From NCBI GenBank assembly GCA_913057435.1, contig CAJXNY010000025.1, positions 1 through 64,000 of the forward strand: 64,000 nucleotides of DNA, in the 5' to 3' direction. A program made the translations under genes and the position numbers. Positions 8,406 to 16,367 of the stretch are shown here, piece by piece. Source of the DNA: an uncultured Oceanospirillaceae bacterium. GTDB taxonomy: Bacteria > Pseudomonadota > Gammaproteobacteria > Pseudomonadales > Balneatricaceae. The notes beneath the pieces were generated by a model. The model had not been told where the DNA came from, searched no databases, and worked only from the letters and a program-made list of their open reading frames with translations. Numbering within the stretch: the stretch's first letter is position 1; every line of letters starts with the position of its first letter.

Positions 8406-8477
8406 GAACTAACAAATACTTATAACCTATTGATAGTTAATGGTTTTTATAAACACATAACGGAGTTCATACTATGG

Positions 8478-8497
8478 ATAAGCAATATCTTGCTTAT
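8478..8497. promoter_or_regulatory. Palindromic upstream activator site ATAAGCAA-N4-TTGCTTAT
   Basis: An exact 8-base inverted repeat with a 4-base spacer, centred about 108 bases upstream of the predicted sigma-54 start site. This is the normal position and shape for an enhancer bound by a dimeric Fis-type helix-turn-helix activator. The same octamer recurs as single half-sites at 8524 and 8657. The likely ligand is the activator encoded at 8677-10071 (inference). Confidence 0.6.
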
Positions 8498-8523
8498 TGC
8501 GCCGGTATTACGTCGGCCAGTTT

Positions 8524-8531
8524 TTGCTTAT
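8524..8531 (+). promoter_or_regulatory. TTGCTTAT half-site (second copy)
   Basis: An exact copy of the octamer in the palindrome at 8478-8497, in the context TTTTTGCTTATTGG, 34 bases beyond the right arm. It may be an auxiliary activator contact. Confidence 0.4.
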
Positions 8532-8656
8532 TGGCACAGCACCGGTCAATTATCCATCACCTCAGCTACTCGGAGCAGAGCAGACCAGCAATAAAAACCG
8601 CAGATTAAGCGCTGAAATGCTGCTAAACCGTACAAAAAACCACCATCGGCAATTTT

Positions 8657-8664
8657 TTGCTTAT
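8657..8664 (+). promoter_or_regulatory. TTGCTTAT half-site (third copy)
   Basis: Shares TTTTTGCTTATTGG, 14 bases, with the copy at 8524, but lies only 13 bases beyond the end of the activator gene. The extended identity between the two copies suggests duplication rather than chance. Confidence 0.4.
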
Positions 8665-8676
8665 TGGCTTCCAGCG

Positions 8677-10071
8677 TTAGCTTTCACCCTCTGCCAGGTA
8701 ATCCTGCCGGTTAATACCGTATTTGACCATTTTCTGATTGAGGGTACGCCGGGGCAGCTCCAGCTCGTCCATGACCGCTTTAATATTTCCCTGATGGGAC
8801 TTGAGTGCAGCGCTGATCACATCCGCTTCAAAAGCCGCGACCTGTAATGCCAGTGGCAGGGCTTTATCAGCCACCGGGGCACTGCTGATCCGGGGTGACT
8901 GACTGCCCAGCAGATCCACCAGCCTGGCCTGGCCGTCCAGCGCGAAACGCACAGCAGTATTTTTCAGTTCTCGCACATTGCCCGGCCAGTTCCAGCCGAC
9001 CAGGGTGCGGTGGTCCTGTTCACTGAGCACCCGGCTATCGCGGCCATAAGCTGCGGCGGCACGGTTCATATAGTGGGTGAACAGCAGAGGGACATCTTCC
9101 TGCCGTTCACGCAACGGTGGAATGTGCAGCTGAGCAACATTGAGACGGTAAAACAGGTCATCACGAAAGCCGGGGTCGGTTTTAAGGTCAACTTTGGAGG
9201 CCGCCACCACACGTAAATCCACCGGCAGCTGACTGTTGGAACCCAGCCGTTCGATGGTGCCCTCCTGCAGTGAGCGCAACATACGGATCTGCAGCGGCGC
9301 TGGCATGCTTTCGATCTCATCCAGAAACAGGGTACCGCCGTCGGCATGCTCAAACTTGCCGATGCGCCGTTTGGCCGCGCTGGTAAAGGCCCCAGCCTCA
9401 TGGCCAAACAGTTCGCTCTCAATCAGTGCCTCCGGCACCGCACCGCAGTTGATCGGTACAAAGTTCTGCTGATGACGCTCACTGAGATCGTGCAGGCACT
9501 GGGCCACCAGCTCTTTGCCGGTGCCGGTTTCGCCGTAAATAATAATATTGGTATTCAGCCCGGCCAGGGTGCTGATATCCTGGCGTAACTGGGCAATGGC
9601 TGGGGAGATACCAATCAGCCGGGCATCAATGCCGGAGCGAGTCGCCAGGTTCTGCTGCAGCCGCAGGTTTTCGATTTGCAGCTGGCGCTTTTCACAGGCC
9701 CGGTGAATCGTTTCCACCAGCCGTTCGGGGACAAACGGCTTTTCGATAAAGTCGTAGGCTCCCAGCCGCATCGCACTGATCGCCATGTCCACATCACCGT
9801 GGCCGGTCAGCAAAATCACCGGCAAGTCGGGTACCCGTCGCCGTGCCTCGGCCATCAGCGCGAGCCCATCCATGCCGGGCATCCGTACATCACTGAGTAA
9901 AATCCCGGCAAAATCCGCCGTCAGGTGGCTCAGCGCACTGCTGGCATCGTCACAGCTGGTGACGGTAAAACCAGACATGCGCAGCCATTGCTCTGTTGCC
10001 TGACGAACCATTGGCTCATCATCGACCAGCAATACCTGGCCTGATTCAGTCTGCACGTTGTTTCTGCTCAC
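8677..10071 (-). CDS. Sigma-54-dependent response regulator (DctD/NtrC type)
   Basis: 464 residues. Receiver domain about 12-125 with acidic pair DDE (17-19), phospho-acceptor D61 in SDVRMPG and K111 in EKPF. AAA+ domain about 150-375 with Walker A GETGTGKE at 180-187, sigma-54 contact loop GAFTSA at 227-232 (the usual form is GAFTGA), and Walker B-like GGTLFLDEIE. The Fis-type DNA-binding helix-turn-helix (IKAVMDELELPRRTLNQKM) is at the C-terminus. The start appears to be GTG at 10071 with no clear ribosome binding site, so it is uncertain by several codons. It lies between its presumed sensor kinase and the TAXI operon, which it probably activates. Confidence 0.93.
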   Translation of the reverse strand: MSRNNVQTESGQVLLVDDEPMVRQATEQWLRMSGFTVTSCDDASSALSHLTADFAGILLSDVRMPGMDGLALMAEARRRVPDLPVILLTGHGDVDMAISAMRLGAYDFIEKPFVPERLVETIHRACEKRQLQIENLRLQQNLATRSGIDARLIGISPAIAQLRQDISTLAGLNTNIIIYGETGTGKELVAQCLHDLSERHQQNFVPINCGAVPEALIESELFGHEAGAFTSAAKRRIGKFEHADGGTLFLDEIESMPAPLQIRMLRSLQEGTIERLGSNSQLPVDLRVVAASKVDLKTDPGFRDDLFYRLNVAQLHIPPLRERQEDVPLLFTHYMNRAAAAYGRDSRVLSEQDHRTLVGWNWPGNVRELKNTAVRFALDGQARLVDLLGSQSPRISSAPVADKALPLALQVAAFEADVISAALKSHQGNIKAVMDELELPRRTLNQKMVKYGINRQDYLAEGES

Positions 10072-10125
10072 TGTTGTGTTATCGGATAAACGGCCGCGCA
10101 GTATAAAGCGAACCTGCGTCAGAGG

Positions 10126-12252
10126 TTAAGCCCGCGGCAACCAGAGTTCAAAACAGGCGCCACTCTGGTCACCGTTATGGGCGCTGATCTCACCACCCAG
10201 GTCGGCGACGATTGAGGCAACAATGGCCAGCCCCAGGCCCAGCCCGCTCCCCATCGGTTTGCTGGTAATAAAGGGCTCGAACAGCTGGTCCATCATCGCC
10301 AGCTCGATCCCCGATCCCGTATCGGTCAGTTGTATCTGCACCCGTTCAGGCAGGGCCTGCACGGTTAACTGTAACTGACCCGCCCCACCAGCACTGTCGA
10401 TAGCGTCACAGCCGTTGCTGATCAGGTTGCTGAAGATCTGCTCCAGCCGGGCACTGTCCCCCAGTACCATCAACGTCGGGTCCAGCGCGCTGCACTCGAA
10501 ACGGATATCACCACTGGCCAGCCGCTCGCGAAATAGCAACCGGGTCTGGTCGATTACGACGGCCAGCGACACGGGCCCCAGTACAGGGGGTTTTTTATAG
10601 GCAAATACTTTGAGCTGACGGGTCAGTTGCGTCATCCGCTGCGCCAGCTCATCCAGCCGGTGTAAATTGTCCGGCAGGTATTCCTGCAGCATCGCTGGCT
10701 GCGTTGTCAGCTGGCGGCAAATGGAGATATAGGTTCGCATGGCGGTCAGCGGCTGGTTCAGCTCATGCACCACCGCGCTGGACATTCGCCCCAAGGCTGC
10801 CAGTTTTTCCGCCTGTACCAGCGCTTGCTGAGCGTCGGCCAGCGCCTGGGTGCGCAGGGCCACTTTTTGTTCCAGTGATTCATTGGCCTGGCGCAGCGCC
10901 CGTTCCAGCTTTTTGCGTCGGGAGATATCAATGATGGTTACCAAAAACTGACTACTGGGTTCACGGCGCATCCGACGGATAGAAAACAGCAATGGAAATT
11001 CGGTGCCATCGCCCCGCCTCCCGACTACTTCATAGCCGGTCACCGGAGAGAAATTTCGCTCATTGAGCCGTGACAGCGCCCGTTGCACGGGTAAAAAACC
11101 CTCTAGCCCGGCAAGCAGCTCGCTCAGTTTGAGCCCAGCGACCTGCGGCTGAGAAACGCCAAACTGACGTAACGCCATGGGGTTGATAAACAGAATTTCA
11201 CCGCCGTTGCCCAGAGTGATCAGGCCTACTTCAGAACGGCTGATAATGGTGCGTTGCTGCGCTTCGTTGCGGGCCAGGGCTGATCGGGTTTCCTGCTGCG
11301 AGCGTTTTTTCAGGTGTCGCTCACGCAGGTAAAGCAACAACAGGCCCAGCGCAAAACCACCACCCAGTGTCATCAGAACGACTACCCGACTGCGTGCCTG
11401 CAGGGCCTGGGTAGAACTCAGAATGGTGAAGGTCCAGCCCAGATCATCCAGCCGGACTTGCTGCGCCAGCATCTCCTTACCATCGGGCTGTCGCCAGAGG
11501 CTGACCTTTAACTCAGCCTCCAGCACGACCTGGCGCTGCTGTGCTGACAGCTCGGTGAGCGATTGCATCTGCCAGCCAGGCCAGGATGCAAGAAAGACCA
11601 GCCCCTGATCATCGGAGACCATAAATTCACCACGTTCCGGCAACTCAGGCACAAGCTTTAGCAGATTAATACGCACCACCGCTGCCCCCGCAAACTGCTG
11701 TTGTTCATATATCGGCGCAGACAGAAAGTAAGCCGGAGCCTGACCCACCTGCAAACTGGAGTAACGCCCCTGTTCACCAGCCTTTGCCTGGGTAAAGTAC
11801 GGCGCATTCGCATGGGACCCGGCAAACAGTGCCTCGCTATCACGCCAGTGACTATAAGCAAGCACCCTGCCCTGCGCGTTAAGGATAAATAGTCCGCCAG
11901 ACCCGGCAACCAGGTTCATTTGTTCCAGATAACGGGATACGCCGCTCCACTGCTGGGGCCGGTCGCTTTGCAGCAGGCGTTTGACGTCAGCATTCTGGGT
12001 GAGTAAAAACGGCAGGTATCGATATTCTTTGAGAGCATTACGCACCCGGTTAATCGAGTGCAGCAGACGATCAGTGCCCTGGCTGTGCAGCGCATTAAGC
12101 GACCAGAGCCGGGATTGATGGCCAGCCAGCGATGCACCAATCAGCATCAACAGACACCAGAGCACAGCCCAGGCTGCCATCCGCCGCGCCGTCATGGATA
12201 ACGCATGGCCGGGGCCAGGCTCAGAGTGGGTGGTAGCAGGGGTGGGTAACAT
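10126..12252 (-). CDS. DctB-like sensor histidine kinase
   Basis: 708 residues. First membrane helix about 26-44, then a periplasmic double-Cache-like sensing region of about 240 residues (GGLFILNAQGRVLAYSHW, RYSSLQVGQAPAYFLSAPIY), second helix about 289-309. A PAS domain follows at about 330-445 and a coiled coil to 490. The phosphorylated histidine is H497 in MSSAVVHELNQPLTAM. The ATP-binding domain shows the N box NLISNGCDAID and glycine boxes DTGSGI and GSGLGLGLAI. The overall plan is that of DctB, which senses a periplasmic ligand and drives the sigma-54 activator encoded 54 bases downstream. The start is uncertain: M20 is an alternative. Confidence 0.92.
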   Translation of the reverse strand: MLPTPATTHSEPGPGHALSMTARRMAAWAVLWCLLMLIGASLAGHQSRLWSLNALHSQGTDRLLHSINRVRNALKEYRYLPFLLTQNADVKRLLQSDRPQQWSGVSRYLEQMNLVAGSGGLFILNAQGRVLAYSHWRDSEALFAGSHANAPYFTQAKAGEQGRYSSLQVGQAPAYFLSAPIYEQQQFAGAAVVRINLLKLVPELPERGEFMVSDDQGLVFLASWPGWQMQSLTELSAQQRQVVLEAELKVSLWRQPDGKEMLAQQVRLDDLGWTFTILSSTQALQARSRVVVLMTLGGGFALGLLLLYLRERHLKKRSQQETRSALARNEAQQRTIISRSEVGLITLGNGGEILFINPMALRQFGVSQPQVAGLKLSELLAGLEGFLPVQRALSRLNERNFSPVTGYEVVGRRGDGTEFPLLFSIRRMRREPSSQFLVTIIDISRRKKLERALRQANESLEQKVALRTQALADAQQALVQAEKLAALGRMSSAVVHELNQPLTAMRTYISICRQLTTQPAMLQEYLPDNLHRLDELAQRMTQLTRQLKVFAYKKPPVLGPVSLAVVIDQTRLLFRERLASGDIRFECSALDPTLMVLGDSARLEQIFSNLISNGCDAIDSAGGAGQLQLTVQALPERVQIQLTDTGSGIELAMMDQLFEPFITSKPMGSGLGLGLAIVASIVADLGGEISAHNGDQSGACFELWLPRA

Positions 12253-12389
12253 GGCAGCAGCAGGTTCTCACGGCATCGAAAACAGAGGGTGGCTATTGTG
12301 CCTGCACGGACACACGGATGGCCAGTCACCTGTTATTCAGCCAGGAGCGGCTATATAGTACGAACAGATCTGCTATCAGGGATAGACCG

Positions 12390-12611
12390 ATGAGACGTAT
12401 TACCCGCATGTTGCTTTGCCTGCCTGTTATTGCTCTGCTGACCGGACCACTGGCGGTGCAGTCTGCCTGGGCAAAACCCGCCCCCTGGTTTGTGTACCAG
12501 AGTAAAAGCACCGGCCACCGTATCTGCCTGCAAGCTGACCCCGGCAAAGCATGGCAACTTGTCAGCGGCCCCTATCGCGGACCGCAATGCCAGCAGACGA
12601 TACGCCGTTAA
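12390..12611 (+). CDS. Small secreted protein of unknown function
   Basis: 73 residues from the ATG at 12390 (AGGGA seven bases upstream). A clear signal peptide (ITRMLLCLPVIALLTGPLAV...SAWA) is followed by a mature part of only about 43 residues with two cysteines (ICLQAD and PQCQQT) that could form a disulfide. I do not recognise a family. The stop overlaps the end of the convergent DsbA-like gene by 4 bases. Confidence 0.55.
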   Translation: MRRITRMLLCLPVIALLTGPLAVQSAWAKPAPWFVYQSKSTGHRICLQADPGKAWQLVSGPYRGPQCQQTIRR

Positions 12612-13222
12612 TCGGCGCAAAACGCCAGAATTTGCTGCTGCATAGCCGTGGCATCGGTGTAGTTCAGTGCAATGGGCCGCACCTGGTTACCCACTCGCAG
12701 CACCAGCGATGGAAAGCCCTGCACCGGCATCCGTGAAGTCAGTTGCAACTGTGCCTGAAACAGCTGTTCAACCCGTTCCCCAGCCATATCTGTTTTAAAC
12801 TGCGCCACATCCAGGCCGATTTCCTGCGCCATCTGCTCCAGCATATCCAGATTGGAGGGGTTGAGTGCGCGCAGGTAATAACCCCGCTGAACCGCATTGA
12901 TCATTACTTCCAGCTGCCCCTGTAATCCCGCTGCAATGACTGCTCGGCAGGCGGGGTAAGTCGAGCGACGCGGCTGGCAGTCACGCCAGAAATCAAAGTT
13001 GAATTCAGCCCCCAGCTGGCGCTGTATCTGCTGCCAGGTCATCGGTAGCTTGAGCTGCATGTCTTCAGACATCGGCTGGTCTGAATCCGGCGCCAGGCCA
13101 CCGGCCACATATTCAATCGCTACATGTTCCGGTAACTGTTCACACAGCTGCGTCCAGGTGGGTTTAAAACCCCAGCACCAGCTGCACATCGGGTCATAAA
13201 AGTAGTAAAGAGTTGCTGACAT
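12608..13222 (-). CDS. DsbA family thiol oxidoreductase (FrnE-like)
   Basis: 204 residues starting at the ATG at 13222. The first residues form the strand and active site of a thioredoxin fold: YYFYDPMCSWCWGFKPTW, with a CSWC redox pair. A helical insertion follows, and the C-terminal PVQGFPSLVL contains the cis-proline region (G-F-P). The lack of a signal peptide and the short length fit cytoplasmic FrnE-type members rather than periplasmic DsbA. Neighbours do not point to a partner. A longer start is open upstream (to 13285) but adds residues without similarity. Confidence 0.85.
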   Translation of the reverse strand: MSATLYYFYDPMCSWCWGFKPTWTQLCEQLPEHVAIEYVAGGLAPDSDQPMSEDMQLKLPMTWQQIQRQLGAEFNFDFWRDCQPRRSTYPACRAVIAAGLQGQLEVMINAVQRGYYLRALNPSNLDMLEQMAQEIGLDVAQFKTDMAGERVEQLFQAQLQLTSRMPVQGFPSLVLRVGNQVRPIALNYTDATAMQQQILAFCAD

Positions 13223-13394
13223 AAGCGCCACAGGTCCGAAATAAGAGTTATGAATGAACATATCATCAAAAACAGTGCGCATCATAGTCTGCCGAGCCGT
13301 TAGTACGAAAGAACCACGGATATTTTCGGTCTGGAATCGAACCCCATCGAAAACAGGTACTCAAACCTGCTGGGTATAACGGGGGTAATGGGTG

Positions 13395-13790
13395 ATGATG
13401 ATCAATATCTGGGCCGTACTGAGTGCAACCATTGTGGCGTACCTGGCCGGAGCAGTCTGGTATTCACCATTACTGTTTTTTAACCGCTGGTGTGAGGAAA
13501 CGGACACCTCGCCGCAAGCGGAGCTGGTAAGCCCGATTCGTGTTTATGGACTGACATTTTTGTCTACCCTGATCAGTGCGCTGATTATGCACTGGCTGCT
13601 GGGGCCACATCCCGCCCTGCCAGATGCTCTGCTGCTAGGGGGCGCAATCGGGGGCGGGATGGTTGCCGCCTCACAGGGCATCAATTATCAGTTTAGTCAG
13701 CACAGCTTATGCCTGTGGCTGATTGATGGTGGTTTTCACTGCCTGCGTTTTTTATTGATCGGGCTGGTACTGAGCCTGTGGCCGGTGTAG
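13395..13790 (+). CDS. DUF1761 domain-containing membrane protein
   Basis: About 131 residues with four hydrophobic helices (about 4-26, 48-68, 77-95 and 107-128). The opening INIWAVLSATIVAYLAGAVWYSPLLF matches the DUF1761 family, in which a G-x-x-W/L-Y-S-P-L-x-F motif follows helix 1. Function is unknown. Three possible starts (GTG 13392, ATG 13395, ATG 13398) are contiguous; a GGGGG stretch at 13381 serves as ribosome binding site. It ends just before a two-way terminator shared with ppiD. Confidence 0.8.
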   Translation: MMINIWAVLSATIVAYLAGAVWYSPLLFFNRWCEETDTSPQAELVSPIRVYGLTFLSTLISALIMHWLLGPHPALPDALLLGGAIGGGMVAASQGINYQFSQHSLCLWLIDGGFHCLRFLLIGLVLSLWPV

Positions 13791-13835
13791 CCAGAGCTGC
13801 TGCGCATGTACAGGCACATCTGAGCACGCACAAAC

Positions 13836-13867
13836 AAAAAGGCCGCTCCCCGGGGAGCGGCCTTTTT
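13836..13867. terminator. Bidirectional terminator between the DUF1761 gene and ppiD
   Basis: AAAAAGGCCGCTCCCC (13836-13851) is followed immediately by its exact complement GGGGAGCGGCCTTTTT (13852-13867). The stem has A-runs and T-runs on both sides and so works on both strands. Confidence 0.9.
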
Positions 13868-13886
13868 AGCGTGCCGGGGGTGATGA

Positions 13887-15779
13887 TCAGAGACGTTCGA
13901 TCTCAGCCGCAGCTTTCTTGCTTTCAACAACTGCGCCCCAGTCAGCCTGACCGGTACGGGCAGACAAAATACGCTGCATAGCAGCCTGCTCTGTCTCTTC
14001 CAGCTCTGCTGTTTCACCAGCAGTGACCTTATCCAGCGCAATAATGGCAAAGCTGCCATCGAACAGCTCGACCGCCTGATAGGCCGGTTTCGCTGCATCT
14101 GGGTGCGGCATGGCAAAGGCAGCCTGGGCCACTTCCATCGGCAGTTTGGCATCACTACGCTGTACACCAGCGCGCTGAATCAGCGGCTCGGTACCGCTAA
14201 CGCTCACCATGTCTTTGCCCTGGGCCAGAGAGGCCATCACGGCATCGACATCCTGCTGCAGTGCTGTCGCTGCCGCCGCACCGGTCAATTCTGCTTTTAA
14301 GCTCTCCTTAACTTCAGCCAGAGATTTACTGCGCGGTGGCTGGTGCTCATTAAGATGCACAACAATGGCACGACCGGAGTCAAGCTCGATCAGGCTGCTG
14401 TTGAGCTGCTCTTTGAGGACTTCATCACCAAACGCAGCCTGAAGGACACGGCCATTGGAAACGATGTCATCACCTTCAACACCGGCACGGGAGAACGGTG
14501 CACTGGTGTGAATTTTCAGTTCCAGTACGTCAGCCGGTTCCGCCAGATCACCGGCAGAGAAAGTAATATCTTCCAGCTCTTTGAGACGTGCCACGTACAG
14601 CTCATCGGTTTTAGCTTCCACCAGCTCTTTACGCAGCTGGCGCTCAACCTCAGCAAAAGAAGGTACTTTCTGCTGCTGTTTAGCGGTCAGCTTGATCAGG
14701 TGGTAACCAAATTCACTGCGTACCGGTTCGCTGACATCACCCACCTCAGCCAGCGCATACAGCGCTTCTTCAAAGGCTGCATCAAATACGCCTTTGGTGT
14801 TGATCCCCAGATCACCACCAGCTTCAGCAGAGCCGATATCATCGGAGCCGTCTTTGGCAACCGCAGCAAAGTCTTCACCGGCCTGTATACGTTTAGCCAG
14901 CGCCTCGATGTTAGCTTTAGCCGCAGCATCATCGAGATCCGGTGTTACCTCAACCAGGATGTGTGACACACCGCGCTCTTCCTTTGCCTGAAAGCTTGCC
15001 AGCATTGCCTGGTACTGGGCCTGCAGGTCATCATCGTTAACAACCACATCACCTGCCAGTGCACTACGTTCCAGTAACAGGTAATCAACGACGACCTGTT
15101 CATCGGTCATCAGCTCGGATTTCTTCGCTTCATACGCCGCTTCCACCTGCGCATCGGTCACTGTAGCCGCCGCAAGGTGCGGTGTAATGGGCAGCACGAA
15201 GTAGCTCAGGTCACGCTTCTGACGGTCCAGTGCAACAATCTGGGTAACTTCACCCGGCAGGGTGAACGATGACAACAGGTAGCCAAAGCGCTCCTGCTCC
15301 ATCAATTTTTCTTTACGCAGGATATCGCGATACATAAGTGGCGACAGGCCAGCATTACGCAGCGTGGCTTCAAACTGGCCACGGTCAAATTTACCGTCCA
15401 GATGGAATTCACGAGTGGTAACAATCAGCTGATCGATCAGCTGGTCAGAAATTGTCATATTCTGGCTCTGTGCGGACTGCACCAGCACAGACTGCTCAAC
15501 CAGACCTTCCAGTACGGATGCACGAATCAGGTCATCCTGCAGCAAGGCAGGGTCTGCATTTTCGCCCATCTGCGCCAATAACTGGCGACGTTGTAGTTCA
15601 ACGCCCTGTGCCAGGTCGCGCTCGCTGACCTCTTCACCGTTTACGGTTGCCGGCGCATTGGAGCCCGCCGTCAGGCTGACCAGTGACTCAACACCAAACA
15701 GCGCAAAAGTGACCACGATCAGGCCAACAATAACTTTGGCGACAATACTTTGTGAGTTATCTCGGATTGATTGAAGCAT
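13887..15779 (-). CDS. ppiD: Periplasmic chaperone / peptidyl-prolyl isomerase PpiD (SurA-N type)
   Basis: 630 residues. A short cytoplasmic start (MLQSIRDNSQSIVAKVIVG) leads into one membrane helix (about 15-33), the classic PpiD opening. A SurA-like N-terminal chaperone region follows (residues about 35-200). The parvulin domain at about 265-365 contains EERGVSHILVEV and the RSEFGYHLIKLT strand. A second, degenerate C-terminal region completes the protein. It helps fold outer-membrane and secreted proteins at the inner membrane. The order lon-hupB-ppiD on the same strand is conserved in gammaproteobacteria. Confidence 0.95.
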   Translation of the reverse strand: MLQSIRDNSQSIVAKVIVGLIVVTFALFGVESLVSLTAGSNAPATVNGEEVSERDLAQGVELQRRQLLAQMGENADPALLQDDLIRASVLEGLVEQSVLVQSAQSQNMTISDQLIDQLIVTTREFHLDGKFDRGQFEATLRNAGLSPLMYRDILRKEKLMEQERFGYLLSSFTLPGEVTQIVALDRQKRDLSYFVLPITPHLAAATVTDAQVEAAYEAKKSELMTDEQVVVDYLLLERSALAGDVVVNDDDLQAQYQAMLASFQAKEERGVSHILVEVTPDLDDAAAKANIEALAKRIQAGEDFAAVAKDGSDDIGSAEAGGDLGINTKGVFDAAFEEALYALAEVGDVSEPVRSEFGYHLIKLTAKQQQKVPSFAEVERQLRKELVEAKTDELYVARLKELEDITFSAGDLAEPADVLELKIHTSAPFSRAGVEGDDIVSNGRVLQAAFGDEVLKEQLNSSLIELDSGRAIVVHLNEHQPPRSKSLAEVKESLKAELTGAAAATALQQDVDAVMASLAQGKDMVSVSGTEPLIQRAGVQRSDAKLPMEVAQAAFAMPHPDAAKPAYQAVELFDGSFAIIALDKVTAGETAELEETEQAAMQRILSARTGQADWGAVVESKKAAAEIERL

Positions 15780-15812
15780 CTTATCCTCAGAATACTTGCA
15801 ACTAAAAAAAAA

Positions 15813-15833
15813 GCGTATTCACCAGGAATACGC
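15813..15833 (-). terminator. Terminator downstream of the tRNA-Asp-like gene
   Basis: GCGTATTC / GAATACGC, 8 base pairs with a 5-base loop, flanked by A9 on the left and T6 on the right. It can act in both directions; on the minus strand it ends the hupB/tRNA transcript just before ppiD. Confidence 0.8.
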
Positions 15834-15845
15834 CTTTTTTATATC

Positions 15846-15922
15846 TGGCGGAACGGACAGTATTCAACCCCGCGACCCCCTGCACGACAGGCAGGAATTC
15901 TAACCAGCTGAACTACCGTTCC
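15846..15922 (-). tRNA. tRNA-Asp (GTC) with a degenerate T arm, probably a pseudogene
   Basis: 77 bases with encoded CCA. The acceptor stem (GGAACGG/CCGTTCC) and anticodon stem (CCTGC/GCAGG) are perfect and the anticodon is GTC. The T arm reads GCGGG-GTTGAAT-ACTGT, where a normal tRNA-Asp has GCGGG-TTCGARU-CCCGT. The invariant T54 and C56 and the closing pair 53-61 are therefore lost, and the stem keeps only two Watson-Crick pairs plus two G-U pairs. Anticodon-loop positions 37-38 are GT rather than the usual AC. The body is so close to a normal tRNA-Asp that descent is clear, but function in translation is doubtful. It lies between hupB and ppiD. Confidence 0.7.
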
Positions 15923-15954
15923 GGCTTAAATAAGTCCTCTGATACCTGAGTGAC

Positions 15955-16230
15955 TTACTTGTTTACCGCTTCTTTCAGGGCCTTACCTGGCTTGAAAGTT
16001 GGCAGGGTTGCCGCCGCGATTTCGATCGGCTGACCAGTCTGTGGGTTACGACCAGTACGAGCAGCACGTTCTTTAACAGCAAACGTACCAAACCCAACAA
16101 GAGCTACAGACTCGCTTTTCTGCAGCGCTTCGGTAACAGCATCCAGAGTTGCATCCAGGGCACGGCCCGCAGCTGCTTTAGGAATGTCAGCTGAAGCGGC
16201 AATAGCGTCGATCAGTTCAGACTTATTCAC
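15955..16230 (-). CDS. hupB: DNA-binding protein HU, beta-type subunit
   Basis: 91 residues from the GTG at 16230, chosen because AAGGGG lies just upstream and the mature HU sequence begins [10 protein letters not shown] there; the open frame extends further but out of family. The DNA-binding arm signature [20 protein letters not shown] is intact. HU bends and compacts DNA as a dimer. It lies between lon and ppiD on the same strand, as in Pseudomonas and E. coli relatives, with its own strong promoter. Confidence 0.96.
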   Translation of the reverse strand: MNKSELIDAIAASADIPKAAAGRALDATLDAVTEALQKSESVALVGFGTFAVKERAARTGRNPQTGQPIEIAAATLPTFKPGKALKEAVNK

Positions 16231-16302
16231 GTTGTTCCCCTTTGTAGAATCATTATTCTTTATGTTCTGTAAGCCTATGCCAACATTTTTTTTGTCAGGC
16301 AC

Positions 16303-16332
16303 TTTATACCAACAGGCTGAAATGACTGTCAA
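16303..16332 (-). promoter_or_regulatory. Sigma-70 promoter of hupB
   Basis: On the minus strand a consensus TTGACA (16332-16327) is followed 18 bases later by TATAAA (16308-16303), with TGG before it as an extended -10. The start would lie about 65-70 bases upstream of the hupB GTG. The near-perfect match fits an abundant protein. Confidence 0.75.
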
Positions 16333-16367
16333 GCAGGTATCACGGGCGTTTAGCCCATTTTACCTAT

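Noticed and set aside
12318-12389. Longer N-terminus for the small secreted protein
   Set aside because: The extra 24 residues would bury the signal peptide; the ATG at 12390 has a better ribosome binding site.
13300-13380. T-arm-like stretch GGGTTCGATTCC on the minus strand
   Set aside because: No acceptor or anticodon stems could be built around it, and the T stem itself does not pair; not a tRNA.
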